From Clostridium sp. C2-6-12 (GTDB lineage: Bacteria > Bacillota > Clostridia > Clostridiales > Clostridiaceae): a stretch of DNA of 34,240 nucleotides. Shown here in pieces: positions 25,289-33,211 of the stretch; position 1 is the first letter of the stretch; every line of letters starts with the position of its first letter. Made by a program: the position numbers and the translations under genes. The notes beneath the pieces are model-generated. The model was not told where the DNA came from. It worked only from the letters and a program-made list of their open reading frames with translations, and made no database searches. The DNA is taken from contig NZ_JAABNP010000046.1 of NCBI RefSeq assembly GCF_009928485.1, positions 1 to 34,240 on the forward strand, in the 5' to 3' direction.

Positions 25289-27043
25289 TTATATTTTAAA
25301 TCCATCAATTAATTCATTGAGTTTTTGTGCTAGTAAAGCTTGATTTTCAGCTGTAGTTGCTATTTCAGCCATGCTTGATGTAGTTTCATTTATACCTTGT
25401 AATATTTCAGCTGAATTTTGTGTTGATTTTTCTGAATTAGCTGTCATAGTAGCAACCATTGCATTTATCTGCTGAATTGCAGCATTTAGATTTTCTGACA
25501 TACCAGCTATATCTTCTGATATTTTACTAATTTTTTCAGCATTATTGTAATAATATTCACCCGAAGATATAAATTCATTAAATTGACTTGTTACATCTGC
25601 AGTTATAAAATTAAGTACTTCATGGCTATTATCTGAAAGTTTCTTAAAGGCTTCTTTAACTTTAAATACTGTGCTTTGAATTGACTTAGCAGAATCAGCT
25701 GACTGTTCAGCAAGCTTTTTAACTTCTTCAGAAACTACTGCAAAACCTCTTCCATGTTCCCCTGCTCTAGCTGCTTCTATTGCTGCATTTAAAGCAAGTA
25801 AATTTGTTTCTTCTGCAATAGCTGATATTGCATCTACCATAATAGATACTTCTTGAACCACTGTTCCTTCTTTAATTGCACTTAAAATTTTATTTTCTCT
25901 TTCCTCATACATATTTTGCGTATTATTTAATGTAACACTAGTTTCATTTTTTAATTTCAAGGATTTTTCTTTAAAACTTGTTGATATTTCACTTCCGTTA
26001 GTTGACCTTTGAGACAGCTCACCAATACTTAGATTAATTTCCTTCATAGATTCATTTACTTGTTTTGCTGATTCCATTGACTCCTGCATATTATTTACAA
26101 TTTCTTTTGTTGAACTGTTTATGTTTAAAACCCTTGTTGTTACTTCTTGTGTAACTGCTGATAATTCCTCAGTAGATGCTGTCAATTCCATTGTTTGTCC
26201 ACTTATGCTTCTAATAAGACGTTTTACATTATTTTGTGCTTCATTTAAAGCTTTAGCAGTTTGTCCAAACTCATTCTTGCTAGTTATGTTAACGTCTTCC
26301 GAAAAATCATACCTTGCTAATCTTTCAGCTAATTCTTTTATTTTAGTTAAAGGCTTAGTTACTTTTTTTGATATTTTAACTGCTACTATTATTGATACAG
26401 TCATTAAAGCAACCATTGATATTATTAACATAATAATTGTTTGAATTAATTTATTATTTAGCTCTGCAGTTTTATTAGCTACTTCTAAGTCAATATCATC
26501 AACATAATTTCCTGTACTTATAACCCATTCATATGGCTTAAATACTGCTGAATATGCTCTTTTAGTCGCTGTCCCTTCACCATTTTGCTTTGGAAAATCA
26601 AAATCAGTGAACCCACTTCCATCTTTAACTACAACACTCATTATCTTTCCCTTAAAATCAGTTGCATTACTAGCTGCTCCTCCACTATCTTTTGTATCTG
26701 AAGAGCTTTCTGCTAATTTTCCATTTACATTATCAATCCAAAAGTATCCATTTTCATCATACTTTAAACTTTTAACGATATTTCTTGCCTGTTTTTTAGC
26801 TTCATCTTCGGTTAATATTCCATCAGTCTGCATCTTATATATTCCATTCACTAATCCAACCACATTATTAACATGATTTTTTATCTTATCATCATATCCT
26901 TGCCTAAGGCTAGCTTCATATACCTTTATTGATTCTAAGTTGCTTTTTTTGAGTTCTGTAATAGATATTATACTCAATAGTAATGTTACTGCTCCTACAA
27001 TAACTATATTCATAAGTATAATTGTACTTTTTAAACTTTTCAT
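25289..27043 (-). CDS. Methyl-accepting chemotaxis protein with periplasmic-type single Cache domain
   Basis: A 584-residue chemoreceptor. TM1 lies at about 7-28, an extracellular sCache_2-like domain at about 36-190 (DENGYFWIDN, KPYEWVISTGNYVDDID), TM2 at about 199-222, HAMP at 223-275, and the signalling coiled coil to the end. The hairpin tip AISAIAEETNLLALNAAIEA (405-424) and AGEHGRGFAVVSEEVKKLAEQS (427-448) are intact. It should cluster with CheA/CheW at the membrane and steer swimming. It is the first gene of an operon with uxuA, uxuB and GH67, with only 19 bases to uxuA, so it is expressed with glucuronate catabolism. Cache domains of this type often bind small organic acids, so glucuronate or an aldouronate is a reasonable candidate ligand; this is inference. 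AGGGG lies upstream of ATG 27043. Confidence 0.93.
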   Translation of the reverse strand: MKSLKSTIILMNIVIVGAVTLLLSIISITELKKSNLESIKVYEASLRQGYDDKIKNHVNNVVGLVNGIYKMQTDGILTEDEAKKQARNIVKSLKYDENGYFWIDNVNGKLAESSSDTKDSGGAASNATDFKGKIMSVVVKDGSGFTDFDFPKQNGEGTATKRAYSAVFKPYEWVISTGNYVDDIDLEVANKTAELNNKLIQTIIMLIISMVALMTVSIIVAVKISKKVTKPLTKIKELAERLARYDFSEDVNITSKNEFGQTAKALNEAQNNVKRLIRSISGQTMELTASTEELSAVTQEVTTRVLNINSSTKEIVNNMQESMESAKQVNESMKEINLSIGELSQRSTNGSEISTSFKEKSLKLKNETSVTLNNTQNMYEERENKILSAIKEGTVVQEVSIMVDAISAIAEETNLLALNAAIEAARAGEHGRGFAVVSEEVKKLAEQSADSAKSIQSTVFKVKEAFKKLSDNSHEVLNFITADVTSQFNEFISSGEYYYNNAEKISKISEDIAGMSENLNAAIQQINAMVATMTANSEKSTQNSAEILQGINETTSSMAEIATTAENQALLAQKLNELIDGFKI

Positions 27044-27105
27044 AAACTACCCCTACCTTCTTGTATAATCTTACACACTCTAATAAGTAAACATATACAT
27101 AGCAT

Positions 27106-27111
27106 ATTATA
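27106..27111 (-). promoter_or_regulatory. -10 box candidate of the mcp-uxuA-uxuB-aguA operon
   Basis: A perfect TATAAT on the minus strand, 62 bases before the mcp ATG. No good -35 is seen at 16-18 bases, which suggests that an activator is needed. The inverted repeat at 27131-27175 covers the -35 area and upstream. Confidence 0.4.
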
Positions 27112-27130
27112 AACTTAATTGGTAAAATTG

Positions 27131-27175
27131 AAACATCTGTAATTATAGTTTTTATATAAATAATTATAGATGTTT
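27131..27175. promoter_or_regulatory. Large inverted repeat upstream of the glucuronate operon
   Basis: AAACATCTGTAATTATA (27131-27147) faces ATAATTATAGATGTTT (27160-27175), giving a 16-bp stem with one G:T pair around a 12-base centre. It lies just upstream of the -10. It is a candidate operator for a dimeric regulator (for example a GntR- or LacI-type uronate regulator) or an upstream attenuator stem. Confidence 0.45.
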
Positions 27176-27243
27176 AACCACTCCTTTTTTTGATCAATTC
27201 CTTTTTTACTTCACTTCAAAAATAAAATTAATTATGTATAAAA

Positions 27244-27282
27244 TAAAAGGCAGAGAATATAAATTTTTATATCTGCCTTTTA
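27244..27282 (-). terminator. Terminator after GH43 (27311-28288)
   Basis: Perfect 11-bp arms (27244-27254 and 27272-27282, containing AAAAGGCAGA) enclose a 17-base AT-rich loop. On the minus strand the stem runs into CCTTTTATTTTATAC. It lies 28 bases after the stop codon. Confidence 0.75.
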
Positions 27283-27310
27283 AATAAAATTTTTCAATTA
27301 TAGCTCATGA

Positions 27311-28288
27311 TTATTTAGGCAATTCAACTTTTTGAATAGTACCATCTTCATTATATTTTATTTCAGTGTATTTTACGCAACGTTTATTGTCAGCTCCGCC
27401 AGATAGAGAGCTATCATGATAAAATAAATACCACTTATCCTTATATTGAACAATTGAATGATGAGTTGTCCAACCAACTACAGGATCAAGTATTTTTCCT
27501 TTGAAAGTATAAGGTCCCTTTGGATTTTTACTCATTGCATATACAATAGTATGAGTAGTACCAGTCGAGTATGAAAGATAATAGTATCCATCGTACTTGT
27601 GAACCCATGGTCCTTCAAAATATCTTCTATCTTCATCTCCTGCAAGTATAGGATTGCCTTCTTCATCTACAATTGATATTTCCGCTGGTGCTTCTTTAAA
27701 AGTAAGCATATCATCATTCAATTCAGCTACCCTTGGTCCTAATGCTGGCTCTGTTAATGCTGGACCTTCAGCATCTGCTTTAAATGTACCTGTTTGCCAT
27801 TTTTCTAATTGTCCACCCCAAAGACCACCAAAGTAAACATATGATCTATTGTCATCGTCCATTAAAACAGCTGGATCTATACTAAAACTTCCAGGTATAT
27901 AATTTTCTTCTGCTTTAAATGGTCCTGCTGGATTTGAACTTGTTGCTACTCCAAGTCTAAAAATTTCATCCTTATCTCTTGCTGGGAAGAATAGATAGTA
28001 AGTACCATTTTTATATGCTGCATCTGGTGCCCATAATTGTTTACTAGCCCATGGTATATCTCTTAAATGAAGTGCTTCACCATTATCAACACAAGGTGAA
28101 TTCATATCATCAAGTGATAAAATGTGATAATCCTCCATGTTATATTGGTCTCCATTATCATTTGAAACTTGAACTTGATCAAGGTCATGAGAAGGATAAA
28201 TATAAATTTTGTCTTCAAATACGTGAGCAGAAGGGTCTGCTGTATAAATATGAGTTACTAAAGGTTCATTTTGTTTTACATTTTTCAT
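27311..28288 (-). CDS. GH43 subfamily-1-like beta-xylosidase
   Basis: A 325-residue single-domain GH43 enzyme. Base Asp18 lies in HIYTADPSAHVFEDKIYIYPSHD (13-35), the pKa-modulating Asp138 in SIDPAVLMDDD and acid Glu225 in YFEGPWVHKYDG. WAPDAAYKNGTYYLFFPA (86-103) and TTHHSIVQYKDKWYLFYHDS complete the pattern. The TADPSAH start and compact size match the GH43_1-type metal-dependent beta-xylosidases known from rumen clones. It cleaves xylose from the non-reducing end of xylo-oligosaccharides in the cytoplasm, possibly with arabinofuranosidase side activity. GGAGA lies 7 bases before the ATG at 28288. It is 212 bases downstream of the GH3 gene, with a stem-loop between, so it may have its own promoter. 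Confidence 0.9.
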   Translation of the reverse strand: MKNVKQNEPLVTHIYTADPSAHVFEDKIYIYPSHDLDQVQVSNDNGDQYNMEDYHILSLDDMNSPCVDNGEALHLRDIPWASKQLWAPDAAYKNGTYYLFFPARDKDEIFRLGVATSSNPAGPFKAEENYIPGSFSIDPAVLMDDDNRSYVYFGGLWGGQLEKWQTGTFKADAEGPALTEPALGPRVAELNDDMLTFKEAPAEISIVDEEGNPILAGDEDRRYFEGPWVHKYDGYYYLSYSTGTTHTIVYAMSKNPKGPYTFKGKILDPVVGWTTHHSIVQYKDKWYLFYHDSSLSGGADNKRCVKYTEIKYNEDGTIQKVELPK

Positions 28289-28407
28289 ATGATTCTCTCC
28301 TATCTTTTTTAATCTCGCATTAATTAAAAATATAATATTTAATTTTTCACATCATATTAATTTATTATATTGTATTAATATAAAACACATTTTATTAATT
28401 TATGATG

Positions 28408-28417
28408 GATGTTTAAC
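28408..28417. promoter_or_regulatory. Shared GATGTTTAAC element upstream of GH43
   Basis: GATGTTTAAC at 28408-28417 is identical to 27169-27178, the outer edge of the inverted repeat before the mcp-uxu-aguA operon. An AAACACAT lies 12 or so bases to the left, giving a weak inverted repeat here also. Confidence 0.3.
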
Positions 28418-28430
28418 AACAAAGTATTCA

Positions 28431-28458
28431 GAATAATATTCCTTTAGGAATATTATTC
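28431..28458 (-). terminator. Stem-loop after GH3
   Basis: GAATAATATTCC (28431-28442) and its perfect complement (28447-28458) enclose a 4-base loop, 42 bases after the GH3 stop. No T-run follows on the minus strand, so it may be a weak terminator, a processing stem or an operator. Confidence 0.4.
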
Positions 28459-28500
28459 AATTTATTTCAGAAAACCCATTAGGATTTTCACCCACAACTT

Positions 28501-30636
28501 TTAACTCAATAAAATTTCTGCTTCTAATGGTTTAATTCCAGTAAGTTGTACACTTCTATTATCAGGTTGTGATATACCAACAAATAACTTAAACTTTTTA
28601 CTATCTAATATTCTTTCACCTTCATCATTTACAGCCTCAAAAGCCCTCTTAGTTATTGACATTTTTACAACTTTACTTTCTCCTTTATTTAAAGAAACTC
28701 TCTTAAATGCTGATAAACTATAATTGTCTACTGCATATTTTGATTCAAGATCTTTTACATAACATTGTAACACTTCTTCTATATCAAAATTTCCTGCGTT
28801 AGAAATTTTAATGCTAAGTTCAACATTTTCAAAATCCTTTTTAATATCTGATACAGCTAATTCTGATAATTCTACATTAGAGTAAGTTAATCCAAATCCA
28901 AATGGATATAAACTTTCTCCCTTCATATAACGATAAGTTCTTCCATTCATAGAATAGTCAGTAAACTCAGGTAATTCTTCAGTTGTCTTATAAAATGTTA
29001 CTGGTAATTTACCACTTGGAGAGCATTTACCAAATATCAAATCAGCTACTGCTCTTCCCCCTTGACTTCCTGGATACCATGCTTGTAATATGGCAGCACA
29101 ATTTTCCTCCTGACCTTGAAGTGTTAGTGCACTTCCTGATCCCAGAACTACTATGACAGGCTTTCCTGTCGCAATTACTTTCTCTAATAATTCCTGCTGC
29201 TTACCTGGTAAATTTAAACTTAATTTATCACCAGCTCCATCACTATTCCCTGCATCTCCTTGTTCTCCTTCAATGGAAGAATCTAAGCCTAAACACATAA
29301 CTACAATATCGCTATGCTCTGCAACAGTTATAGCCTCAGCTAATCTATCATTAATATTAGGCAATGCTAAACCGGAAATACTATCTTTATATAAATGGCA
29401 ACCTTCTGAGTAGAATACTCTTACATCTTCACCTACAGCTTCATGTATACCTTCTAGTATTGTTATATATCTAGAAGCTGTTCCAAAATAATTACCTTTT
29501 AACATTAATTCACTATCTGAATTTGGTCCAATTACTCCTATAGATTTTATTTTTGATTTATCTAATGGCAATAATCCATTATTTCTTAACATTACTATTG
29601 ATTTTCTTGAAGCCATTAAAGATACTTCATTATGTTCTTTACAATCATTCACCTCATAAGGTATTTTATTGTATTCACAATCTTCATCAAACATTCCTAA
29701 TCTAATTCTTGTTGCCATTAATCTTTCTGTTGCCCTTGTTATATCTTCTTCTGTTACTAATCCTTCCTTATAGGCTAGAAGCATTTGAAGATATACATTA
29801 CCACAGTTTAAGTCACAGCCATTTTTTATAGCAAGTGCGGCAGATTCAGTAGCTGTGCTTGTAACTCCATGATACAAATGAAAATCTGCAATAGCCCAGC
29901 AATCTGATACTACATGACCTTTAAACTGCCATTTTCCTCTTAAAATATCTTTTAATAAAAGTTCGCTTCCGCAGCATGGTTCGTCATTTGTACGATTATA
30001 AGCTCCCATTACAGCTTCTACATCAGCTTCTTTTACACAAGCCTCAAAGGCTGGCAAATAAGTTTCATATAAATCTTTTTTGCTTACAACAGCATTGAAT
30101 TCATGTCTTAACCCTTCTGGACCACTATGTACTGCAAAGTGTTTAGCACAAGCTGCTATTTTTAAATATTTTCCTTTTCCTTGCAATCCCTTAACAAAAG
30201 CAACACCTAATCTTGAAGTTAAGTATGGATCTTCTCCATAAGTTTCATGACCGCGTCCCCATCTAGGGTCTCGGAAAATGTTTACATTTGGTGACCAATA
30301 AGTTAAACCTTTATATATATCTCTATCGTCTTTTTTAGAACTTTCATTATATTTTGCGCGACCTTCAGTTGCTATAATTTGAGCAATTTTATTTAATAAT
30401 TCATCATCAAACATAGCTGCAAGTCCAATAGCTTGAGGAAAAACAGTTGCTGTACCTGCTCTTGCTACACCATGAAGACCTTCATTCCACCAGTTATATC
30501 TAGGAATATTTAAATGTTTAATTTCTGGAGCTTTATACGTAAGTTGTTCTGCTTTTTCCTGCAGAGTCATTTTAGATACTAATTCTTTTGCTTTTTCCAA
30601 GGCATATTCATGAGTAATTTGTTCATTTCCCTCCAT
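28501..30636 (-). CDS. Glycoside hydrolase family 3 beta-xylosidase (or beta-glucosidase)
   Basis: A 711-residue three-domain GH3 enzyme. The TIM-like barrel covers about 15-290, with YNWWNEGLHGVARAG (47-61), SPNVNIFRDPRWGRGHETYGED (115-136), Lys165/His166 in AKHFAVHSG and nucleophile Asp245 in VVSDCWAI. The second alpha/beta domain covers about 335-560 (VMCLGLDSSIEGEQGD). A fibronectin-III-like domain ends the protein (about 600-700). NWWNEGLHG and SDCWAI are typical of the GH3 clade that contains beta-xylosidases. No signal peptide. ATG 30636 is preceded by AAAGGAGAG. It is divergent from AraC-3 and first in a unit with the GH43 gene. Beta-glucosidase or mixed activity is possible. Confidence 0.92.
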   Translation of the reverse strand: MEGNEQITHEYALEKAKELVSKMTLQEKAEQLTYKAPEIKHLNIPRYNWWNEGLHGVARAGTATVFPQAIGLAAMFDDELLNKIAQIIATEGRAKYNESSKKDDRDIYKGLTYWSPNVNIFRDPRWGRGHETYGEDPYLTSRLGVAFVKGLQGKGKYLKIAACAKHFAVHSGPEGLRHEFNAVVSKKDLYETYLPAFEACVKEADVEAVMGAYNRTNDEPCCGSELLLKDILRGKWQFKGHVVSDCWAIADFHLYHGVTSTATESAALAIKNGCDLNCGNVYLQMLLAYKEGLVTEEDITRATERLMATRIRLGMFDEDCEYNKIPYEVNDCKEHNEVSLMASRKSIVMLRNNGLLPLDKSKIKSIGVIGPNSDSELMLKGNYFGTASRYITILEGIHEAVGEDVRVFYSEGCHLYKDSISGLALPNINDRLAEAITVAEHSDIVVMCLGLDSSIEGEQGDAGNSDGAGDKLSLNLPGKQQELLEKVIATGKPVIVVLGSGSALTLQGQEENCAAILQAWYPGSQGGRAVADLIFGKCSPSGKLPVTFYKTTEELPEFTDYSMNGRTYRYMKGESLYPFGFGLTYSNVELSELAVSDIKKDFENVELSIKISNAGNFDIEEVLQCYVKDLESKYAVDNYSLSAFKRVSLNKGESKVVKMSITKRAFEAVNDEGERILDSKKFKLFVGISQPDNRSVQLTGIKPLEAEILLS

Positions 30637-30688
30637 AAGATATCTCTCCTTTTAATTATGAGTCTTCATACTTTTTCATCTTACTTAT

Positions 30689-30718
30689 ATAATATCTAAT
30701 TTTCAATTGACTTAACAA
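30689..30718 (-). promoter_or_regulatory. Promoter candidate of GH3
   Basis: On the minus strand TTGTTA (30713-30718) and TATTAT (30689-30694) are 18 bases apart. An alternative is TTGAAA with a downstream TAAGAT. The promoter overlaps the AraC-3 promoter on the other strand. Confidence 0.45.
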
Positions 30719-30735
30719 GAAATTACTTCTATAAT
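30707..30735 (+). promoter_or_regulatory. Promoter of AraC-3
   Basis: TTGACT (30707-30712) and TATAAT (30730-30735) with a 17-base spacer form a near-consensus sigma-A promoter, 33 bases before ATG 30769. Confidence 0.8.
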
Positions 30736-30768
30736 TATAGACAAAATTTATCCTTTTGGAGGTAACTT

Positions 30769-31539
30769 ATGTTAAAGTATGAAGCTTATCATTTTGGTGA
30801 AAATAATCTTTTTGCATATTATCATCCTAATAACCTTAATTATCCTAGACATTTGCACCGAAGCTTTGAATTTGTATACGTTACTAATGGTGCTATTGAA
30901 ATATCTGTAAATAACAGAACCTTTCAACTTGAAGAAGGTTCCTCCATATTGATTCTACCTTATGAAGTTCATTCAATTACAACAAAAGAATATTCAGATG
31001 GAGAAATTTGTGTATTTCCGCCAGAATACGTTAGAACCTTTCATAATATGATTGATGGTAAAGCCTTAGAACATCCTGTTTTTGATTTATCTTCTAATGC
31101 AAAGAATTTAATTTTGGACAAAATTTTCAAAGACAATTGGAATATCCTTGAAATGAAAGCTTGTTTGTATCTTTTATGTTCTGAAATTATGGAGCATACA
31201 AAATTAGTCGATGGTATAAAGCCTGATTATGAATTGCTACATAAAATTCTTAATTATACTCAGGAAAACTTCACAAAAGATATTTCACTAAAAAACATAG
31301 CAGCACAGTTTGGTTATAGTTATACATATCTTTCAAAATATTTAAATAATATTTTAGGTATTTCTTTTGTTGATTTTGTGAATGAAAACAGAATTAATTA
31401 TGCTTTATATCTATTAAAAAATACTCAAAATACAATTACCGATATTGCTTATACCTGTGGATATTCAAGTATACGCTCATTTAATAGAAATTTTCTAAAA
31501 ATAACCAATAGCACTCCAAAATCTTATAGAAACTCTTAG
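30769..31539 (+). CDS. AraC-family transcriptional regulator 3
   Basis: A 256-residue regulator; ATG 30769 has GGAGG 6 bases upstream. The N-terminal cupin has YPRHLHRSFEFVYVTNG (His28, His30, Glu34) and LEEGSSILILPYEVHS with His68. The C-terminal domain has helix-turn-helix motifs at about 173-192 (SLKNIAAQFGYSYTYLSKYL) and 222-243 (TITDIAYTCGYSSIRSFNRNF), ending STPKSYRNS. It is divergent from GH3 with overlapping promoters and probably controls GH3 and the GH43 gene beyond. It lacks the CTGTCCG element found before the other two AraC genes, which suggests a different signal or site. Confidence 0.9.
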   Translation: MLKYEAYHFGENNLFAYYHPNNLNYPRHLHRSFEFVYVTNGAIEISVNNRTFQLEEGSSILILPYEVHSITTKEYSDGEICVFPPEYVRTFHNMIDGKALEHPVFDLSSNAKNLILDKIFKDNWNILEMKACLYLLCSEIMEHTKLVDGIKPDYELLHKILNYTQENFTKDISLKNIAAQFGYSYTYLSKYLNNILGISFVDFVNENRINYALYLLKNTQNTITDIAYTCGYSSIRSFNRNFLKITNSTPKSYRNS

Positions 31540-31619
31540 TATTTCTTACAATGAAAAATAAAATTATAGGTTTTTTATTTAATCTACTATAGAGTTTTTA
31601 TTTTTATCTGTTACATAAA

Positions 31620-31648
31620 AAAGGATTAAGCACAATACTTAATCCTTT
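31620..31648. terminator. Bidirectional terminator between AraC-3 and deoD
   Basis: Perfect 11-bp arms (31620-31630 and 31638-31648, AAAGGATTAAG and complement) enclose a 7-base loop. A-run before and T-rich sequence after make it work on both strands. It marks the right border of the xylan locus. Confidence 0.85.
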
Positions 31649-31681
31649 ATTATATCAATATAGATTTAACCCATCCAAATA

Positions 31682-32389
31682 TTATAACCCTGCTATTGTA
31701 TCAAGTGCAACTTCCATCATATTTGTAAATGTTAGTTGTCTTTCTTCTGCACTTGTAATTTCACCAGTTACAAAATGATCACTTACTGTAAGTAATGCTA
31801 AAGCATTAACTCCGTGTTTTGCTGCAATTGTATACAATGCAGCCGCCTCCATTTCTACTCCTAAACATCCAAACTTAGCCCATTTCTTCCAATCTTCATT
31901 ATCGTCTCCATAGAATACATCTGAACTATATATGCTTCCTACCTTAGGATCAAAACCTTTTTGAACAGCTATATCATATGCAGGTTTTAATAACTCAAAA
32001 CTTGCAGTTGGTGCAAATGTTCTTCCTTGGAATCTTACTAAGTTAAGATTTGAATCTGTTGATGCTGACATAGCTATTATAAGGTCTCTAACTTTAACCT
32101 TTTCACTATATCCCCCACAAGTTCCAACTCTTATAAGATTTTTTACTCCATAGCTTTGAACTAATTCACTAGCATATATTGATATTGATGGAATTCCCAT
32201 TCCAGTTCCTTGTACAGAAACTCTCTTTCCTTTATATGTTCCTGTAAATCCATACATTCCTCTAACTTCATTGTAGCAAACTGCATCTTCTAAAAATGTT
32301 TCTGCTATAAATTTAGCTCTTAAAGGATCTCCTGGTAATAATACGCTTTCTGCTATTGCACCTTCTGGTGCGTTAATATGAATACTCAT
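31682..32389 (-). CDS. deoD: Purine-nucleoside phosphorylase, DeoD type
   Basis: A 235-residue hexameric-type phosphorylase, close to the 239 residues of the Escherichia coli enzyme. Phosphate-binding Arg24 (GDPLRAKF), the signature block VGTCGGYSEKVKVRDLI (88-104), GVEMEAAALY with Met180/Glu181 and Asp204 in VSDHF fall on the same residue numbers as in E. coli DeoD. It splits purine (deoxy)nucleosides with phosphate into base and (deoxy)ribose-1-phosphate. GGAGG lies 8 bases before ATG 32389. It is the last gene of a deoC-cdd-deoD group, 73 bases after cdd. Confidence 0.95.
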   Translation of the reverse strand: MSIHINAPEGAIAESVLLPGDPLRAKFIAETFLEDAVCYNEVRGMYGFTGTYKGKRVSVQGTGMGIPSISIYASELVQSYGVKNLIRVGTCGGYSEKVKVRDLIIAMSASTDSNLNLVRFQGRTFAPTASFELLKPAYDIAVQKGFDPKVGSIYSSDVFYGDDNEDWKKWAKFGCLGVEMEAAALYTIAAKHGVNALALLTVSDHFVTGEITSAEERQLTFTNMMEVALDTIAGL

Positions 32390-32412
32390 TTTCTATACCT
32401 CCAAATTTTATT

Positions 32413-32446
32413 CAGTTAATAGTTAACAATTTACAGTTAACAGTTT
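32413..32446. repeat. Short AGTTAAC/CAGTTAAC direct repeats between cdd and deoD
   Basis: AGTTAATAGTTAAC and TTACAGTTAACAG follow each other in the 73-base gap. A perfect CAGTTAACTG palindrome at 32881-32890 before cdd and related GTTAAC sequences near 830 and 6156 suggest a small dispersed intergenic element. Confidence 0.4.
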
Positions 32447-32462
32447 TGGACTTGACTATATT

Positions 32463-32861
32463 TTATTTATTTAAGTCTGTTTTTGTAAAAGTTCCTGGCA
32501 AAATCTCGTTCATGTCTTTTACTATATAATCATCTTCACTCTTTGCTATTATAACTTTTACATCTTGATCACCAAATTCTGTAATTACTTGACGGCAGAT
32601 TCCACATGGGTATGTGTATTCTTCAAGACTTCCAACTACAGCTATGGCTTTTATTTTGCTTTCACCTTCTGATATTCCTTTAAATATTCCAGTTCTTTCA
32701 GCGCAATTTGTAGCACCAAAAGATGCATTTTCTATATTGCATCCTCCATAAATCTTCCCACTTTCAAAAAGTACTGCTGCTCCTACTTTAAAATCAGAAT
32801 AAGGCGAATATGCTCTGCTTCTATAATCTAAGGCTACTTGTATAAGTTTTTTATAATCCAT
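32463..32861 (-). CDS. cdd: Cytidine deaminase
   Basis: A 132-residue tetrameric-type cytidine deaminase. Zinc ligands Cys53 (TNCAERTG), Cys86 and Cys89 (PCGICRQ) and the catalytic Glu55 fall on the same numbers as in Bacillus subtilis Cdd. FKVGAAV and NIENASFGATN are further family landmarks. It converts (deoxy)cytidine to (deoxy)uridine. GGAGG lies upstream of ATG 32861. It is followed by deoD on the same strand; 350 bases separate it from deoC, with a candidate promoter and cre-like palindrome inside that gap. Confidence 0.95.
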   Translation of the reverse strand: MDYKKLIQVALDYRSRAYSPYSDFKVGAAVLFESGKIYGGCNIENASFGATNCAERTGIFKGISEGESKIKAIAVVGSLEEYTYPCGICRQVITEFGDQDVKVIIAKSEDDYIVKDMNEILPGTFTKTDLNK

Positions 32862-32991
32862 AAAACAACCTCCTTTTAGTCAGTTAACTGTTAGGACTTT
32901 TAATTATATTTTCTGTAATATTACTAAGAATTTCTTCAAAATAATTATTACTTTTATTTTTGGATTTCCTTTAAGAAGCTTTCTCCATTTT

Positions 32992-33084
32992 TTATTTTTC
33001 TACATTTAATATTCCTGCTAAGGTTTGCCCCATATATGCAAAGGAAATTGTTGAACCACATCCATGATCTACTGTTATAATTAA
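32992..33084 (-). pseudogene. Coding-like remnant of an unidentified protein (C-terminal end)
   Basis: After an in-frame stop at 33085-33087, the minus strand encodes 30 residues with protein-like content (ITVDHGCGSTISFAYMGQ, then TLAGILNVEK) and a TAA at 32992-32994. It has no start codon or ribosome site. It looks like the surviving C-terminal piece of a gene once placed between deoC and cdd. I cannot name the family, and chance is possible at this length. Confidence 0.35.
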
Positions 33085-33100
33085 TTATTCCATAAATCAA

Positions 33101-33114
33101 TGGAAGCGCTTCCT
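33101..33114. promoter_or_regulatory. cre-like palindrome before cdd-deoD
   Basis: TGGAAGCGCTTCCT has a perfect 12-bp palindromic core and matches 11 of 14 cre consensus positions. It starts 11 bases after a minus-strand TATAAT (33126-33131), the same spacing as at the binding-protein promoter at the left edge. No convincing -35 is seen. Confidence 0.5.
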
Positions 33115-33211
33115 TATTTCCCTTCATTATATGATAACTAGAAATTATATTCTTATATTGTTCCTTTAATTTTTAATAATAATTCTATATAATTATTTTC
33201 CCATTTTAGCA

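Larger units (their letters stand above)
32862..33211. other. Gap between deoC and cdd with control elements and a coding-like remnant
   Basis: The gap of 350 bases holds, on the minus strand, a TATAAT (33126-33131), a cre-like palindrome (33101-33114), a short coding-like stretch (32992-33084) and the CAGTTAACTG palindrome before cdd (32881-32890). No intact gene is seen. Confidence 0.55.

Noticed and set aside
25270..25308. uxuA start at 25308 overlapping the mcp gene
   Set aside because: The extra residues are Lys-rich and unlike UxuA, and the ATG at 25269 has a well-placed GAGG.
998..31539. Search for an endo-xylanase (GH10, GH11, GH30) or transporter permeases
   Set aside because: None of the complete genes shows the needed motifs. 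Only the binding-protein fragment at the left edge points to transport.
32954..33127. 57-codon frame starting at ATG 33127 between deoC and cdd
   Set aside because: It has no ribosome site and a composition unlike a protein. The coding-like remnant in this area lies in another frame.
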